Translations under genes and position numbers: made by a program
Notes under the pieces: model-generated
What the model was told of the DNA's origin: nothing
The model's input: the letters and a program-made list of their open reading frames with translations, nothing else
The model's database searches: none
Assembly (NCBI GenBank): GCA_930367205.1
Contig: OV884013.1
Location: 117,514,869 to 117,578,868, forward strand
Direction of reading: 5' to 3'
Origin: Acanthosoma haemorrhoidale
Taxonomy: Eukaryota > Arthropoda > Insecta > Hemiptera > Acanthosomatidae
Length of the DNA: 64,000 bases
In this document: in pieces, positions 35,606-47,233 of the stretch
How positions within the stretch are numbered: the stretch's first letter is position 1
How the letters are laid out: every line of letters starts with the position of its first letter

Positions 35606-35695
35606 GTTGTCCAAAGGGCAATAAGTAATTGTGATAAATGCTTTCATTCATACCATATTAACAATTGTCATTCACTCATTCATACAGTAAATGAT
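35606..35695 (-). mobile_element. Short family C 3' UTR fragment abutting the previous copy
   Basis: GGCAATAAGTAATTGTGATAAATG and the following 60 bp match the family C 3' UTR in the same orientation, directly upstream of the RT part of the 35.1 kb copy. This is a second family C piece, either a nested insertion or a chimeric cDNA. Confidence 0.65.
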
Positions 35696-36433
35696 AAAAA
35701 TAAAAATAATTCGACAAAACTTAGGAAATCAGTCTTGAGGGAGTGATTAGTCCAACCAACGAAGCCCTGAAATGTGTTGTTCTGCACATGTGCTATCATG
35801 ATATGTAAAAGTATAAATTATAAAAATTATATTTCACTTATATGAAAAAGCCGCATAATTTATCCAACTCCTGAACTGTTATACGATTTTAGCTTTCACA
35901 AGACTAGACTTGACATCCTAGAACCTGCTAGGCATAACTTTCCTATAAAGTTTGATCGCCCCAATCCCATACAGCCGCCACGGACGATAACTCACAGGTG
36001 GAAACTTGGGTATAAAAATAGACGTCTGTTCGGGTTTTAAAGCGTTCAACGATTATATTCGTAAATGTTTATTCGGCGTGACGCAGGCTTTTGATACGAG
36101 TGGTATATCAGCCCTGGGAGCGCTCAAGACCCGTAACAGTAGGACTGACAAATGAGGTCGTTTATCAGAGGCAGACTGTGGGGAAATTGAAAAGTATTAA
36201 TCCGCGGTCCTAGAGACGTGATTAAAATGCCAGAAGAGCTAGCAGTTATTTGTGGTATCCATAGTGCTCCGTGGGAAGGCGTCTGATATATGGCAGCTCT
36301 TCTCGATAGCCTGCGTGTTATCGGGCCTCGCTGCGATTTCCGGCGGATATCCGCTGCCAGACTCTGATGAACCTTGCCCAAGCAGCAACTCCCATCAGAA
36401 ATCAACCGTGACATTATTAATTTTAGAGCTAAT
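35696..36433. other. Unassigned sequence, complex island at about 35,930-36,420
   Basis: The island contains TATAAAAATAG (36,011) and GC-richer non-coding sequence with short ORFs on both strands. It could be regulatory; no gene was recognised. Confidence 0.3.
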
Positions 36434-37117
36434 AAAGGGTGACCCGGAATTAACGCAAGATTTGAATTTGCCGCCTTTTGTGCAGTAAAGATCTGGCAAC
36501 GAACGAAAAAAAAAAACGATTGTTCAGCTCACAGTTTAGGGTCAGTATAAATGGAGTGTTACACAATAGAACAACGTGTCTTTATTGTTGAACATTATCT
36601 CAAAAATAATGACGGTTTGGCGGCCGCAGTTCGGAAAAATTCATACAAAATATGGTCGGAATAGTGTTTTGACTTCATCAACTGTGAAGAGATTAATTGA
36701 AAAATTTAGGGAGACTAGATCAGATGTAGACACTAAACACACTGGTCGTCCAAAAACAAGCCGTTCAAATGTCAATATCGAAGCTGCGAGTGAGAGTGTT
36801 GTTGAAAATCCAGGAACATCAATTCGGCGTCGTAAATTGGCGTAAAAATATATTGATGTGGCCAATATGTGGTTTCAACAAGGTGGTGCCACATGCCATA
36901 CAGCCCATGATACAATTCAAATACTGCATGAAACATTTCCAAGTCGTGTACTCTCTCGTATAGGTTATCAGAATTTCTCCCTAGATCGCGTGATTTAACA
37001 CCTTTAGATTTCTTTGTATGGGGTTATTTGAAGTCAAAGGTGTATGTCAACAAGCCCACATCCACCCGTGCATTAAAAGAGGAATTCAACGCTGCATCAA
37101 CGAAATTAAACCACATT
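36434..37117 (+). mobile_element. DD41D Tc1/mariner element, right end truncated
   Basis: The left terminal repeat AAAGGGTGACCCGGAATTAA is followed by the leader and an HTH region interrupted by one frameshift. Then VVENPGTSIRRRKLA, a stop and IDVANMWFQQGGATCH follow, where the second catalytic Asp has become Gly. The internal deletion junction is the same as in the 27.3 kb copy. The right terminal repeat is lost. Confidence 0.85.
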
Positions 37118-37480
37118 TTTTTACAATTGCACGGGCATGATCTGAAAACGTAGTATCAAATGTTAAAATATCAACATCAAAAACATTTGATATTTATATG
37201 TAAAGAGCACGTCTTGAGTCATCGTATCTCCTAATTTTAAAATCCACTCGCATGGATGACCTGCGCGGCGCAAGCACAGTAGAGCAGGCGACTGAATGAC
37301 ATGACTAGATCCAGGTAAAATCATATTATTTATATATAATTCCATATGTTTAACAATATCAAGAAACCTTGTGATCTACGTGTCCTGAAAACAAAAAACC
37401 AGTGATAAGACAACTTCAAGCGGACATTAAATGGAGTTATTCAGACTGCTTTCTACCATAAACAAAGGAGTCTGGTCTTA
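37118..37480. other. Unassigned sequence
   Basis: No gene or repeat was recognised. Confidence 0.4.
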
Positions 37481-37484
37481 CTAT

Positions 37485-37740
37485 TGGTTTTGACCTCCAG
37501 CAGCCAAATCTTCGTACCTTAATCAAATGCATCCCAAAGTCCTAAGAACTATAGTCAGCGTATAGTCACTTGATGTGCCGACTTCTCTTCTCTACTCCTT
37601 GTACAGTAACACTCGTCCTTACAATATTTTTGATGTACGGTAAATAGAAATTGTAAATGCTCTTGTGTCCTGGCATTGGCCGTCATCTTCACTCATGTCC
37701 TGAGCGTCTGGGGCTCTTTTGTCCTTTCTTCATGGGGTTA
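37485..37740 (+). mobile_element. Highly degenerate family C fragment
   Basis: CATCCCAAAGTCCTAAGAAC aligns with the IQSKVLRTIV segment. TCATGTCCTGAGCGTCTG downstream matches the family C 3' UTR. Much of the sequence between is diverged or deleted. Confidence 0.55.
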
Positions 37741-39187
37741 GGGGGGGGGGGGGCTCCTGAGTACAATATGTGTGTACCTATTGTACCAATGTGAATTGTT
37801 CACGCGTATGAAAGAGTTGTTGCATTCGAATAATTGTTAGTTTTTTTATGGCTGTATAGTATAGATTAAAAACCGCTTTCGATTGTGACTGGTAAAAATA
37901 CTTGCTGATGAAGGTGATGAGTGAACAAAACCCTCATAGACAGCTTTCTTGCTGCTGATAACAATAACTAGTTTCTTTATATATACACAGATGATGTGGT
38001 AATTTGAGGTAGTTATGTTAACATTTTAGAGCAACTCGATATGAGCGCCTGGCAGGTCTGATAATAATAATTCTTAGTAAATAAAACTCCAGTTTATTGA
38101 CCCCCCCCCCATCCCAATCTGTCTAAATCCCACAAAATAATCTGCCCTACAAAGAAACATCCCTAGGCATGATGTTAAATGAATATTATTTTGTGATAAG
38201 TTCTTATGATGGAAGCACTGTTTATGTACAGATTACCACCGTTTTCTATGAAGAGCAGGACTAAGGATTTTATTATTTGAATTCGGATAGTTAACCATGG
38301 GTCTACCCTGTCCCAGGAAAGAGGGGATTAGTCGGCCCAGGGACAGAGGCAAAGGCTCGGATTAATTACTAGCGCAGTACTCGAAGGAGAATGTGGACTG
38401 TGGATGCGCACATAAACCACTGGTTCGGCGCATCCCTCACTTGGATGAGGATTCCTAGACCATCAGATAGGAATCTATTTAATTTAGTTTACTGTAGCTC
38501 TCGGTTCGATTGTGTATATTAGAAAAAAACTGGAGAAAACAGGCAAAAAGCGGTAGATTGTGTGCGCTCCAGGGCTGGAGTTATGGGGACATTGGGTTTT
38601 TGTGCTCTGTGAAGAAAGATCCCGAGCAATGCTCAGCTTAAACGCTCCTGAGGAAACTGCGCGATACTCTCTTCAAACCTACCTCAACAATAATGATTGC
38701 CATAATCATTTTCAAGCTACTAATGGACAGCTAGTATCTTAGTTAAAGTATTATATTTAAGTTAATAATTAGTAATTGTCTTTATTCATTCGCTACATTG
38801 ACTGAAAGTGGCAAATAGAAATAAGAAAGATTGTATTGAATGCTTCTAGTCTAGTGGGTTCTGTTTTATTTTCTAGTTGTTTAACCACTGCAACCCATAG
38901 TGGTTAGATCGAATCTTATACAACAGTGTGTTTCATATCTTCTTTAGTGGGATTCCACCGTTTATACGTGGGCATAATGTTTTTTTATGTTATAGTTCCC
39001 AATAAATTTTGTGTCGAGTATTTAAGTGTCATTCGTGAGCCAGATCATTGTATTGACTAAGTAGTCATGCGTCTTTAGCACAACAGTTGCCTTATGTTGG
39101 CACAACATGCAGATTGCCACTGAGGAGAAATTAAAAACAAAAAAAAAATGGAGTTGGTAAGTAATACCGTTTAGTTTTGTCCGGTCA
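37741..39187. other. Unassigned sequence
   Basis: G and C homopolymer runs lie at 37,741-37,753 and 38,100-38,110. No coding domain or repeat was recognised. Confidence 0.4.
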
Positions 39188-39202
39188 TTAACACGTTGAC
39201 TG

Positions 39203-39718
39203 CCAACTACGAGATAACTCGTAGATTGCGTTCTTTTCTAGGGCGCCAACTACGAGTTATCTCGTCAGTAATCCAGTATTGCAAGAAATTCATCCGAAAA
39301 AAATAAGTCCACCAGCGTTTGTACTGTCAAAGTTGTCGTATCCAATTTCTCATCAACATTTTCTTGGAAAATAAATAATTAATTAATTAAAAATAATCGC
39401 ATTTGATTTTGTTGCTTGGGAATCGTCGTCATTATCTTCAGGTTCGGAGACGACTTCATCTTCACTATCACTTCAATTATCAGAAGGTTTATAATCGCTA
39501 CTGTCGTTACCATCCTCGCCAAAAATCCATCAAATTCTGAATCACTTAGATTTGCGTAGTACTCAATTTCATTTTGAGTCAGTGGTCTTTTCTTAGCCAT
39601 ATTGGGTTCAGCTTTAGAGAAGCGACAGGTCGAAGCGTGTCTGCGTCCGAATTAACTCGTAGTTGGCTTCCGCGAAGAGATTTCTGTTACAGAAGCCAAC
39701 TACGAGATAATTCGTAAG
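39203..39718. repeat. Four palindromic subterminal repeats of the piggyBac-like element
   Basis: CCAACTACGAG-TAA-TCGT-like units lie at 39,203-39,224, 39,246-39,265, 39,648-39,666 and 39,696-39,718. The right pair forms a 23-bp inverted repeat around a 19-bp loop. Such subterminal repeats are plausible transposase-binding sites. Confidence 0.8.
39379..39600 (-). pseudogene. Truncated N-terminus of a piggyBac-like transposase
   Basis: The ORF begins MAKKRPLTQNEIEYYANLSDSEFDGF, which has the short basic start followed by an LSDSEFD acidic patch typical of piggyBac-derived proteins. A frameshift follows. In the neighbouring frame the acidic stretch continues (SDSEDEVVSEPEDNDDDS), as expected for the disordered N-terminal region. 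The catalytic DDD domain and Cys-rich C-terminus are absent. Identification rests on this N-terminal pattern plus the TTAA-bounded ends. Confidence 0.65.
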
Positions 39719-39863
39719 ACCTTTTTTTTAAAAAAACACATTTTTTATGCTTTTTGATGATAACTATGCCCTAAAATTAAAGTTTTTATAATATAATGTG
39801 ATTAAATCAAATTGTCATTTTAGGCCAGATTTTTGAAAATTGCCGTGGCAATCAACTTGTTAA

Positions 39864-40934
39864 ATTGTTTTTTAAAAAGCACATGACATATCATATTAAG
39901 AGGGGGTCTTTGACGAAATCCCATAACTGGCTTTGGTCTTTGATGTGAAGCTCCAAAAATTAGAAATGGCTAACACCCAAATTGATTTTAAAGACAAACT
40001 CCATCTTCGAGGCTGAAGCAGAACTGTTACGGCTCTGTGCTCCAGACAGATTAGCAGGAGGCTGTCTGTAGATAAGCATAATTTGTCTATCAATCAACAT
40101 CAGTATAAATCGATTCCGATACACAATCTGAAAACAATCTTCCAGCTGTCTCGTCCCAATGACAATTAGCCCCGACGAATCTGTGAAGGGCAAAGTTACT
40201 TAAAAGAAGATGTGACTCTCAATGCGAGGACACCAAACCTGATTCATCATGGTATATGGAAGTATTATTATATTGTCGATTTTGGTCTGATTATAAATCC
40301 CTTTATTATTAGGAATTATTAACCATTTGGTAACTGAATTTTTCAATACTGCACTATAAATAAGTTAAGAAAAAGGCTTTAGGATTTATTACAAACCATG
40401 AATATTTACAATGTTTAAACGAAATTTGGTATGCATTTGTGTTCACACCAGTGCGAAGGTCAGATGCCAGCTGGTGGAGTGTAGAGTGAAGATGACAAAA
40501 GCCGGTCAAGCTCTGAGTCACCTGTGTTGTAGCCATCTTGTCCGTGTAATTAAACCTATTTAGTGATACATATACGTATATACCTTATTCGCGAGGTTTT
40601 CCCGTTGTATTGACGTTATTAAAGAGCTTGAAGGTGGTGTCAAGCGGTCGTGTGCTGAGCCGCATCAACGAGAACTAAGAGGAACATTGTTAGCAGTGGT
40701 GATAGACCGAGGTAAGCGAATTTCTTTCTCTATCTCCGCGCAGTGGCAATTTATATTATACAGTCCATTTTTACAGTCTAAATACCCTGGTGTTGGCGTG
40801 TACGATTTGACAGATGGAACTTATTTAAGGATTTTAATTTTAATTTTAAAAGTTTTATTTTTTAATTTATATTCCAAGTCAAATGACATTTTTTAGGTGC
40901 TTAAAAACTCCACTTATAAAATGTTTAAGCATTA
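39864..40934. other. Unassigned AT-rich sequence
   Basis: Short ORFs on both strands overlap one another (39,896-40,193) without recognisable motifs. Confidence 0.4.
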
Positions 40935-41126
40935 ATTAGTCAGTTTAGTCCAGTCACCTATTATGTATATCATTATACTTGTTTATTCATTATATAATTT
41001 TTATAAAATAACAAAACCCGTATATAATGTAGCGACGCTACAGGAAATACAAAAATAATTTGTAAATAGATTCGCCTGAGGATCTATAATTATCTGTAAA
41101 TTTAAAGGGGCTATGAAAGAAAAAAA
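40935..41126 (+). mobile_element. Family A 3' UTR fragment
   Basis: It contains only the last 190 bp or so of family A, from TTAGTCAGTTTAGTCCAGTCAC to GGGGCTATGAAAG and a short A run. This is the most severely 5'-truncated copy. Confidence 0.85.
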
Positions 41127-41794
41127 TAATATGCTTCGTATCAATTTTTGCCGAAACTAATTTTTTAAGACGTAAGATTCAACTTAATGTACATAGTTCA
41201 ATAATAATAATCTCAATATTATCTATTAAAGTATTGAAATATGGGGTCATAATGCATGGTTTGGCCACATTAAAACTGCCCTGTGCTTCGTAAACAAAAT
41301 GGATTAAATGGGATATCAGGTCTAAGCTAATAGTCCTTGATAGGTATATGATACATTGTATATTAAATTATTTATTTAAGACACGAATAGAGAAATATCT
41401 GAATGAAAGCCACGCTGAGGTTAACGACTCAAGTAAAGTCACTATGAACCGTAAGAGGAAATGTGCTTCCATTGCTGTGAAGTGAGTAAGGGAATGAATG
41501 AGATGCAGGCATGAAAGTCGCTGAGATCCCATGCTCCTGTAATTACAAACCGGCATAATGAAGAAACGCATGTCTAATTCTCATTAAAAAAAAGAAAAAA
41601 AGAGAAAATGAATAAAATACTAATCCTCAATGGCGCCTACAGTTTTACTGCTTTCGCTTAATGCCATCAGCCTGCATTTCTAATCTCAACCAAGGATAAT
41701 ATCTTAGAATATATTATTTGCGGTAAGTGAACGAATAATAATATTTTATACTCTTTGATATGTTTTATTAAGCACATGTGTATTGTAGTTATTC
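41127..41794. other. Unassigned AT-rich sequence
   Basis: No gene or repeat was recognised. Confidence 0.45.
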
Positions 41795-41799
41795 ATTAT

Positions 41800-42105
41800 T
41801 AGCCTTTCAATGGTCAGTTTTTCCAATCTTGCCTTGAGCGTATGTGGCTCTCGCCTATTGGCCAGCCTTCCCTGGCTCGTATCCGGTGACGCAGCTGACG
41901 GAGGAGTGTGGGGGACTTTCCAAGATTCCGCTTCCTCCTTCACACTCAAGGGAGGTGACACTCATGTGGACTTGGGAGGTCTATAGGCTGTTTGTAAATA
42001 CTGTATGAATGAAATTGTAAATATGGTATGAATGAGATCATATATCAAAATTAATTATTGCCCAATTGAGCAGATTGTAATTTTATCATAATAAAGTTGT
42101 ATATA
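41800..42105 (+). mobile_element. Family C 3' UTR fragment
   Basis: It starts within the UTR (TCAATGGTCAGTTTTTCCAATC) and ends ATAATAAAGTTGTATATATTG. The RT tail is absent. Confidence 0.8.
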
Positions 42106-43060
42106 TTGAAACCTACCTCATTTTTTACCATTTCTTTTTCTACTTTATACGATCAATTTACCTTAACTAATTTGGCAGGTCCGTCATGAGATCTTTAATT
42201 CAAATTGTTTTATGTCTTTGACATAGGAATTTATCCCGATTGAATCGCCCGATCTCAAGGCTAATGTTGTAGTTATTAATAAATTGAGAAACTAGGAATT
42301 GTGAAATATATTCAAATAAAATGGTTATAACAAATAATTATAATTATATAGAGTGCTGACAAAAATTATATAAAAAATATTCAATTCCTTTTGAACAAGG
42401 ATAGTTACTACTAATTACAAAAAAAACATGAAATTTGAGCTCAATTTCTTTTAATGGATCCATAATGAAAACAATATTAATATCACCCAATCGATGATCT
42501 TCCTTTTATCCAATGAACGTTACTTCGGCTGTTGGTTCTTCTCCTCTCTTCCTGTTGGTGACCGCCAAATCGGGAGCTTGCTAGGAGTCCGCTTTTCTAG
42601 GCGGTTGGGCTAAGACTGCAAGTTTATCTCATCCCCGCTCCTAAGAGCATAAGGGAAGATGCTTACCATCTCGTCACATCTGTGAAAGTTCCTGGCCATG
42701 ATATGCTCAAATATCATGAATGTAACAATATATATATTTAGCTTTTGAATAAATATTTCAGCCGAACGCCACACGTCGTGGTGGTTCTCATATCCTTTAT
42801 ATCTTAATACCCTAACAACAGCTGAATCTTGTCAGCTGAATCGGATCTAGAAGACACTAGAAGAACACTGCACGCTCCCGGCAATGCCCCTCAGGTTAAA
42901 CAAACAATTAATAAAATGAACAAACAAACCCATTGAGACGAATACTTACATCCAGGAACGAACCCACTTCTAACCTTTCAGACTTCTCAAAAGAATATGG
43001 CCAAGGGGACTTACTGGCTCTTTACAGGATCAAGGAATATTTATAGTTTTTTTTGGTTTT
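42106..43060. other. Unassigned sequence
   Basis: It is AT-rich with a complex patch at 42,480-42,670. No gene was recognised. Confidence 0.4.
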
Positions 43061-43064
43061 TTTC

Positions 43065-43292
43065 AAAACCTTTTTATTGATAATATATACAATGACAAAA
43101 ATAGATAAATTTGAATTTACAACTTTCTCCTCTTGCTGCATACACAGATGCATTCGAAGGAGTGCATAAAATATAATACATTTTTGAAGTTAAAAGTCCA
43201 ATAAAACACATACACTCAATAGGTGATGAGGCTTACCTTCAGCTTGCAACCGTGGAACCACTAAACACTAAAACCTAAACCTAGAACCTAAG
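43065..43292 (-). mobile_element. Family B 3' UTR fragment
   Basis: On the minus strand it reads TAGGTTCTAGGTTTAGGTTTTAG, the GGTAAGCCTCATCACC block and an end AATAAAAAGGTTTTG. These match the order seen in the 25.9 and 50.4 kb copies. Confidence 0.7.
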
Positions 43293-45009
43293 ATGAATAT
43301 TTATAGACTAAGAGAACTTAGATTTAACGGCTGTAATGATTTAAAATACCAGATAGCATATCTCTTATTACAATGGTGCTTCCGCATAGCCACGCTGTGT
43401 CATTCTTTACTCTCGAAGAAAAAAAAAATTATTATTTTTTACCAGAGCACATTTATTTTTTACCCAGCGGTGTTTATGCGTAAGACCATTAGGCCAGGAT
43501 GTGTACTGGAGGCAACATAAGGCCAGAGATAGAATGGAAATCCTGATGTAGCAGGGGAGGATATCCCTGAAGGATATACTGGGTCCTGTGAAGGTGCATA
43601 TAACTTATCCTTTGTGCCACAGCTATCAGACCACTTCTTATTCGAGAACCTTCTGTCGCGCTCTTGCTCTTGTTTGGCTTTATGGGGATTTTTTTTCTGA
43701 TATCGAGGCTTTATACGTCTGGGATCTCGACTTGCCACAATAGACCCGCCTTACGCTCAGTTGGAGGGAGAGATCTTTTATACTCGCTTACACTATAACT
43801 CTCTTAAGAAAACTGATCTTCAGTGGTAACAATGGTAGGTCAAATAGACCCGAGCAATTGTCGCTTTAATCTGTGAACGATTTAAATGTCTTAGTTATCG
43901 CCTCGGACCTCTGTGAAACATGAATTTGAATGTGGAACGTATAACTAAATCAATAAATGTTTAGTTTCACTGACTGTATGTATCCAGCTATTAAATTTCC
44001 CTTGAGATACCACACCGAGTCCTCCGGAGACAGGACCTTGAGAGGCGAGGCAGTATAAAAAGACGGGCGTGCAGGAGACAGTAGCCACTCGGTGTAATGG
44101 AGCAGCAGTAAAGACTCAAGCTGATATGTTATTAGTGGCTCATCTGTCCACTAATTGCCAACAGTGTGCCCGCCCGTTCCCACGGGCTTCTGGGCCCCAA
44201 GGATTTAGGGGGCGCGCGTCATAGACAGCAAGACACCTTATACACTACCTCTTGGCATATACATATACACATATATATAATTACATAAAGTTTTCAACTA
44301 TATTGTTACATACAAAGCGTTACACGATATTGACCTTTGCAGGACATTAATGAGTAAATTCATCTACAATATTATTGAGTACTTAGTGCCTAGTCCGTTT
44401 TTTCCTCTGTATATCCGTTTTAAAACATTCAATCTTATATTCAACAAATTTGGTGATTAGATGTTGGTCCAAACAAAAACTAGAGAAGAAAAATTACACG
44501 AAATAAGTCAGGTTTTGTTTATTTTTGAAAGGAAATTATTTCTGATCCAGTGTTCTGATTCTCCACAGACTGAAAGCTTATATTATTGGCGTTAGTGTGA
44601 AGCCGAAGGTTAAAAAAAATAATAATAAATAATGAACAGCCAAAGAAAAATTATACTGTTTGCACCGCGACCCTTCAAACATGACAAGTAATGCCTGGTC
44701 AACCAACATAGCTTCCCTGCCTCAAGTCATTATGAATTCTCTTTGATAGAGTTAGGCCAAAGACAATTCAAATTGGGAAGGTTAGCTTAGACTAGATTGT
44801 TTATTGATAGACCAATGAAACGAAAATATTTCATTTCAAAAATAAAAATTTAGAGAGAAAACAATAGAAATTTCGTGTTCAATAATTCAAAGCCTATTTC
44901 AATATGTTTTTGTTTTTTTTAATTTTATCACCATATAAAATGACCTATTTATGAAACACGTCTTATTATTTTTAATTTATGCGAAAAGTTATGCTTATGA
45001 GTTAAAAAA
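43293..45009. other. Unassigned sequence with a candidate promoter island (43,990-44,230)
   Basis: Most of it is AT-rich. The 240-bp island is GC-rich and carries a TATA box and initiator-like element listed separately. The minus-strand ORF at 43,460-43,738 is Lys/Arg-rich and unrecognised. Confidence 0.35.
44054..44082 (+). promoter_or_regulatory. Candidate core promoter: TATA box and initiator
   Basis: TATAAAA begins at 44,054 in a GC-rich setting and an initiator-like ACAGT has its A at 44,080, 26 bp downstream. Spacing and context fit an insect TATA promoter. The downstream 150 bp are complex but contain no obvious coding exon, so a 5' UTR exon of an unseen gene is possible. The call is prediction only. 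Confidence 0.35.
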
Positions 45010-45594
45010 AAAATAAAATAAAATAACTTCCGATGCAGCTCGTACCTACCCACTATGAGTTACGATGACAACAAGTTTTTATTTTAACTATATAGACGAG
45101 GCTTCAGTTAGACTTTTGTCAACTAATTTGTGCGATACACGTTACGTTAAACTGTTTTTTTTTAAACCTCTGAAATGGAGGGTCAAAAAGTACATATTCA
45201 TCATGTAATGCTCTGGGAATTAAACAAGGCAATAGTGCTAGGGCGACAGCTGAAAAAATACGTAGTGTATATGGTGAAGAACTAATAACTGATCGGGCAG
45301 TTAGAAATTGGTTTGTAAAAGTCCGTTCTGGAGATACGACCTTAAAAGAACCAAGGGTGGGACGTCCTTCCGACTTTGACGACAACCTTTTAAAAGGCAA
45401 TATTGGAGCAAAATCCACGTCAATCAACAAGAGGTATACAACATTTTACAAGGAAGGAATTGATAAACTGCCAGGAAGATGGGAGAAGGTTATAGATAAT
45501 AGTGATGAATACATATTAAATTAGTATAATTTTGATATTTAATGATAGCAAAATAAATATCTGATAAAAAAACGGAAGTTACTTATGAGTCGAC
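45010..45594 (+). mobile_element. Internally deleted mariner element
   Basis: It opens with a partial repeat (ATAACTTCCG) and the shared leader, and closes with CGGAAGTTACTTATGAGTCGACTT, the terminal repeat. It contains MEGQKVHIHHVMLWEL, then a frameshift. After QSTRGI the sequence jumps to FYKEGIDKLPGRWEKVIDNS, the mariner C-terminus. The whole catalytic domain with all three Asp residues is missing. This deletion is different from that in the 29.2 kb copy. Confidence 0.85.
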
Positions 45595-46693
45595 TTAAAT
45601 AATTGGATTGTTTTTCATTACTTCCTATTGTGTTATAATTTCCTCGACTATTATTTTTTTAATTTTCACAAGCAGTTTGTAAAAGACACTAACTTAAGGC
45701 CAATTACTTAACAACAAAGAAACCACAACAAAATCATATAATTATAAGATATGAGGAAAGTGACGCGAAGACTACGGTCCAAACATACATATATATACAT
45801 ATTTCCCATAGTACAATTTAGTTTGTAATTGATGTATAAATTATAAATTGATTTCAAAAATATGACTAATACCCGTTTAATTTTGATAATTGTGCAAGGC
45901 CAAATCGAGGAAGAAGGTCAACCATCCTCTGAAACAGCCTGTATATTATCAATTAACTCCATATCAATTAAATCCATCATCCCAGACTTTGGTGAATTAT
46001 CAAGTTCATTTCAATTTGCAATGTTAGTGGCTGAAGTGACTGTACTATTTGGCCACCTTGGAAGGAAGAGCGGTTTGCCTTCCACGCCGATATGGAATCA
46101 GTTTGCCGAAGGGGACAGCAAACAGACAAACAGACCAACAGAGCAGGCTATATAGCCGTGGAGAACAGGCTCTGTTCTGTTGGACCAACTAATTGTTGTG
46201 GAAACAGCCCAGCCCTGTTGACTCGTGCTCTTGGGCAAACTTGAGCTACGGGCTCTGCATCGCTAACCACTCCGACAAATCGTCGCTTCCTTCTCTTAGT
46301 CTCCTTTCGTTCGTGCATCATTCAGCTACATAGTTTTGGTCATATAATGAATGATAAAATGAGCGATTTTGAGTACACATCCTTCAAAATACTGTGATGA
46401 GGTATAATAAAGTAAATGTCCTAAAATTTTCATAGGTGACACATCCAATACTGGGAAGTTCTAAAATTTTTAGCTAAAAGAAGAATCATACTGGCTTGTC
46501 CCAGAGCTCAGGAATCCTTAAAGACATTTTTAATTTGAATAAGAAAAATATTTTGATTGAATATTTAAAATCAGCCACCCTGGGCTCTTGAGGCACCCCA
46601 GTCCCACATGTCAGGTGGGACTTATAAGTAATGAATTATTAAAAACGTTGAAAACTTGAAGTTAATGTCTTTCTAAGTTGAATTTTAATGAAT
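45595..46693. other. Unassigned sequence
   Basis: A 97-codon ORF (45,862-46,155) has no recognisable motif. The sequence at 46,590-46,611 (AGGCACCCCAGTCCCACATG) also occurs at 29,050, which indicates an unclassified repeat. Confidence 0.35.
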
Positions 46694-46710
46694 ATTATAT
46701 GTTTGTGACT

Positions 46711-47216
46711 ATGCACAAAGAATTTGGAATTAAGGATATAAGCCTACATATAAGGAAAATTAAATGGAAATGGGCGGGGCACCTGGCCAGAATTCAGGAT
46801 GGCAGATGGTCTTTAAAGGTTACCGAACGGATCCCATATAATTTAAAGAGAAGGTAAGGAAGGCAACACAGGCGCTGGAGTGATGTCCTCAAGACTGTCG
46901 CTGGTCCCTATTGGATGAGAACTGCTCGTGATGAAGAAAAATGGAAAGAACTATGGAATGTGATTGCGAGCTCCACTTCCCAGTAGGTTTTGGTCTCCAG
47001 AGAAGTTAGACCATCAGCCCCGTTAAGGGGAGGCCTGCACGAGGCAACCTGTTCCAATCATATCTGCTTATTTATAGTTGTAAATATATTGCAAACAGTT
47101 TTTTTGTAGTACTAAGTATAACTTTGTAATAGATTTTTATTAATTGTCGCAAGTTATTATTTATTTTACAAAAAAAATGTTTGTTTCCTCATGCAATAAA
47201 GGCTTTATTTATTATT
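46711..47216 (+). mobile_element. 5'-truncated LINE with perfect 17-bp target duplication
   Basis: TATTATATGTTTGTGAC lies at 46,694-46,710 and again at 47,217-47,233, directly flanking the insertion. The inserted DNA holds the last 85 codons or so of a reverse transcriptase, a 3' UTR, and the end AATAAAGGCTTTATTTATTATTT, a simple-repeat-like tail rather than pure poly-A. Confidence 0.9.
46738..46986 (+). pseudogene. C-terminal tail of an endonuclease/reverse transcriptase LINE
   Basis: The frame reads IRKIKWKWAGHLARIQDGRWS, then ERIPYNLKRR, one in-frame TAA, then HRRWSDVLKTVAG and TARDEEKWKELWNVI to a TAG. The WAGHLAR-DGRW, GR--RRW-D and A-D---W-L pattern is the standard tail of RTE/CR1-type and related insect LINE polymerases. 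The catalytic YADD region is upstream and absent. One stop codon shows that the copy, or its source, is inactive. Confidence 0.85.
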
Positions 47217-47233
47217 TATTATATGTTTGTGAC

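Larger units (their letters stand above)
39188..39863. mobile_element. Miniature piggyBac-like element
   Basis: The element is bounded by TTAA at 39,188 and 39,860, the piggyBac target site. The left end CACGTTGACTGCCAAC is mirrored by GTGGCAATCAACTTG at the right end, with about three mismatches plus a 1-base gap. CCNTTTGACTGCC-type ends are typical of piggyBac relatives. The interior holds a fragment of transposase N-terminus on the minus strand and four imperfect palindromes with core CCAACTACGAGATAACTCGT. Length is about 0.67 kb. Confidence 0.8.
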
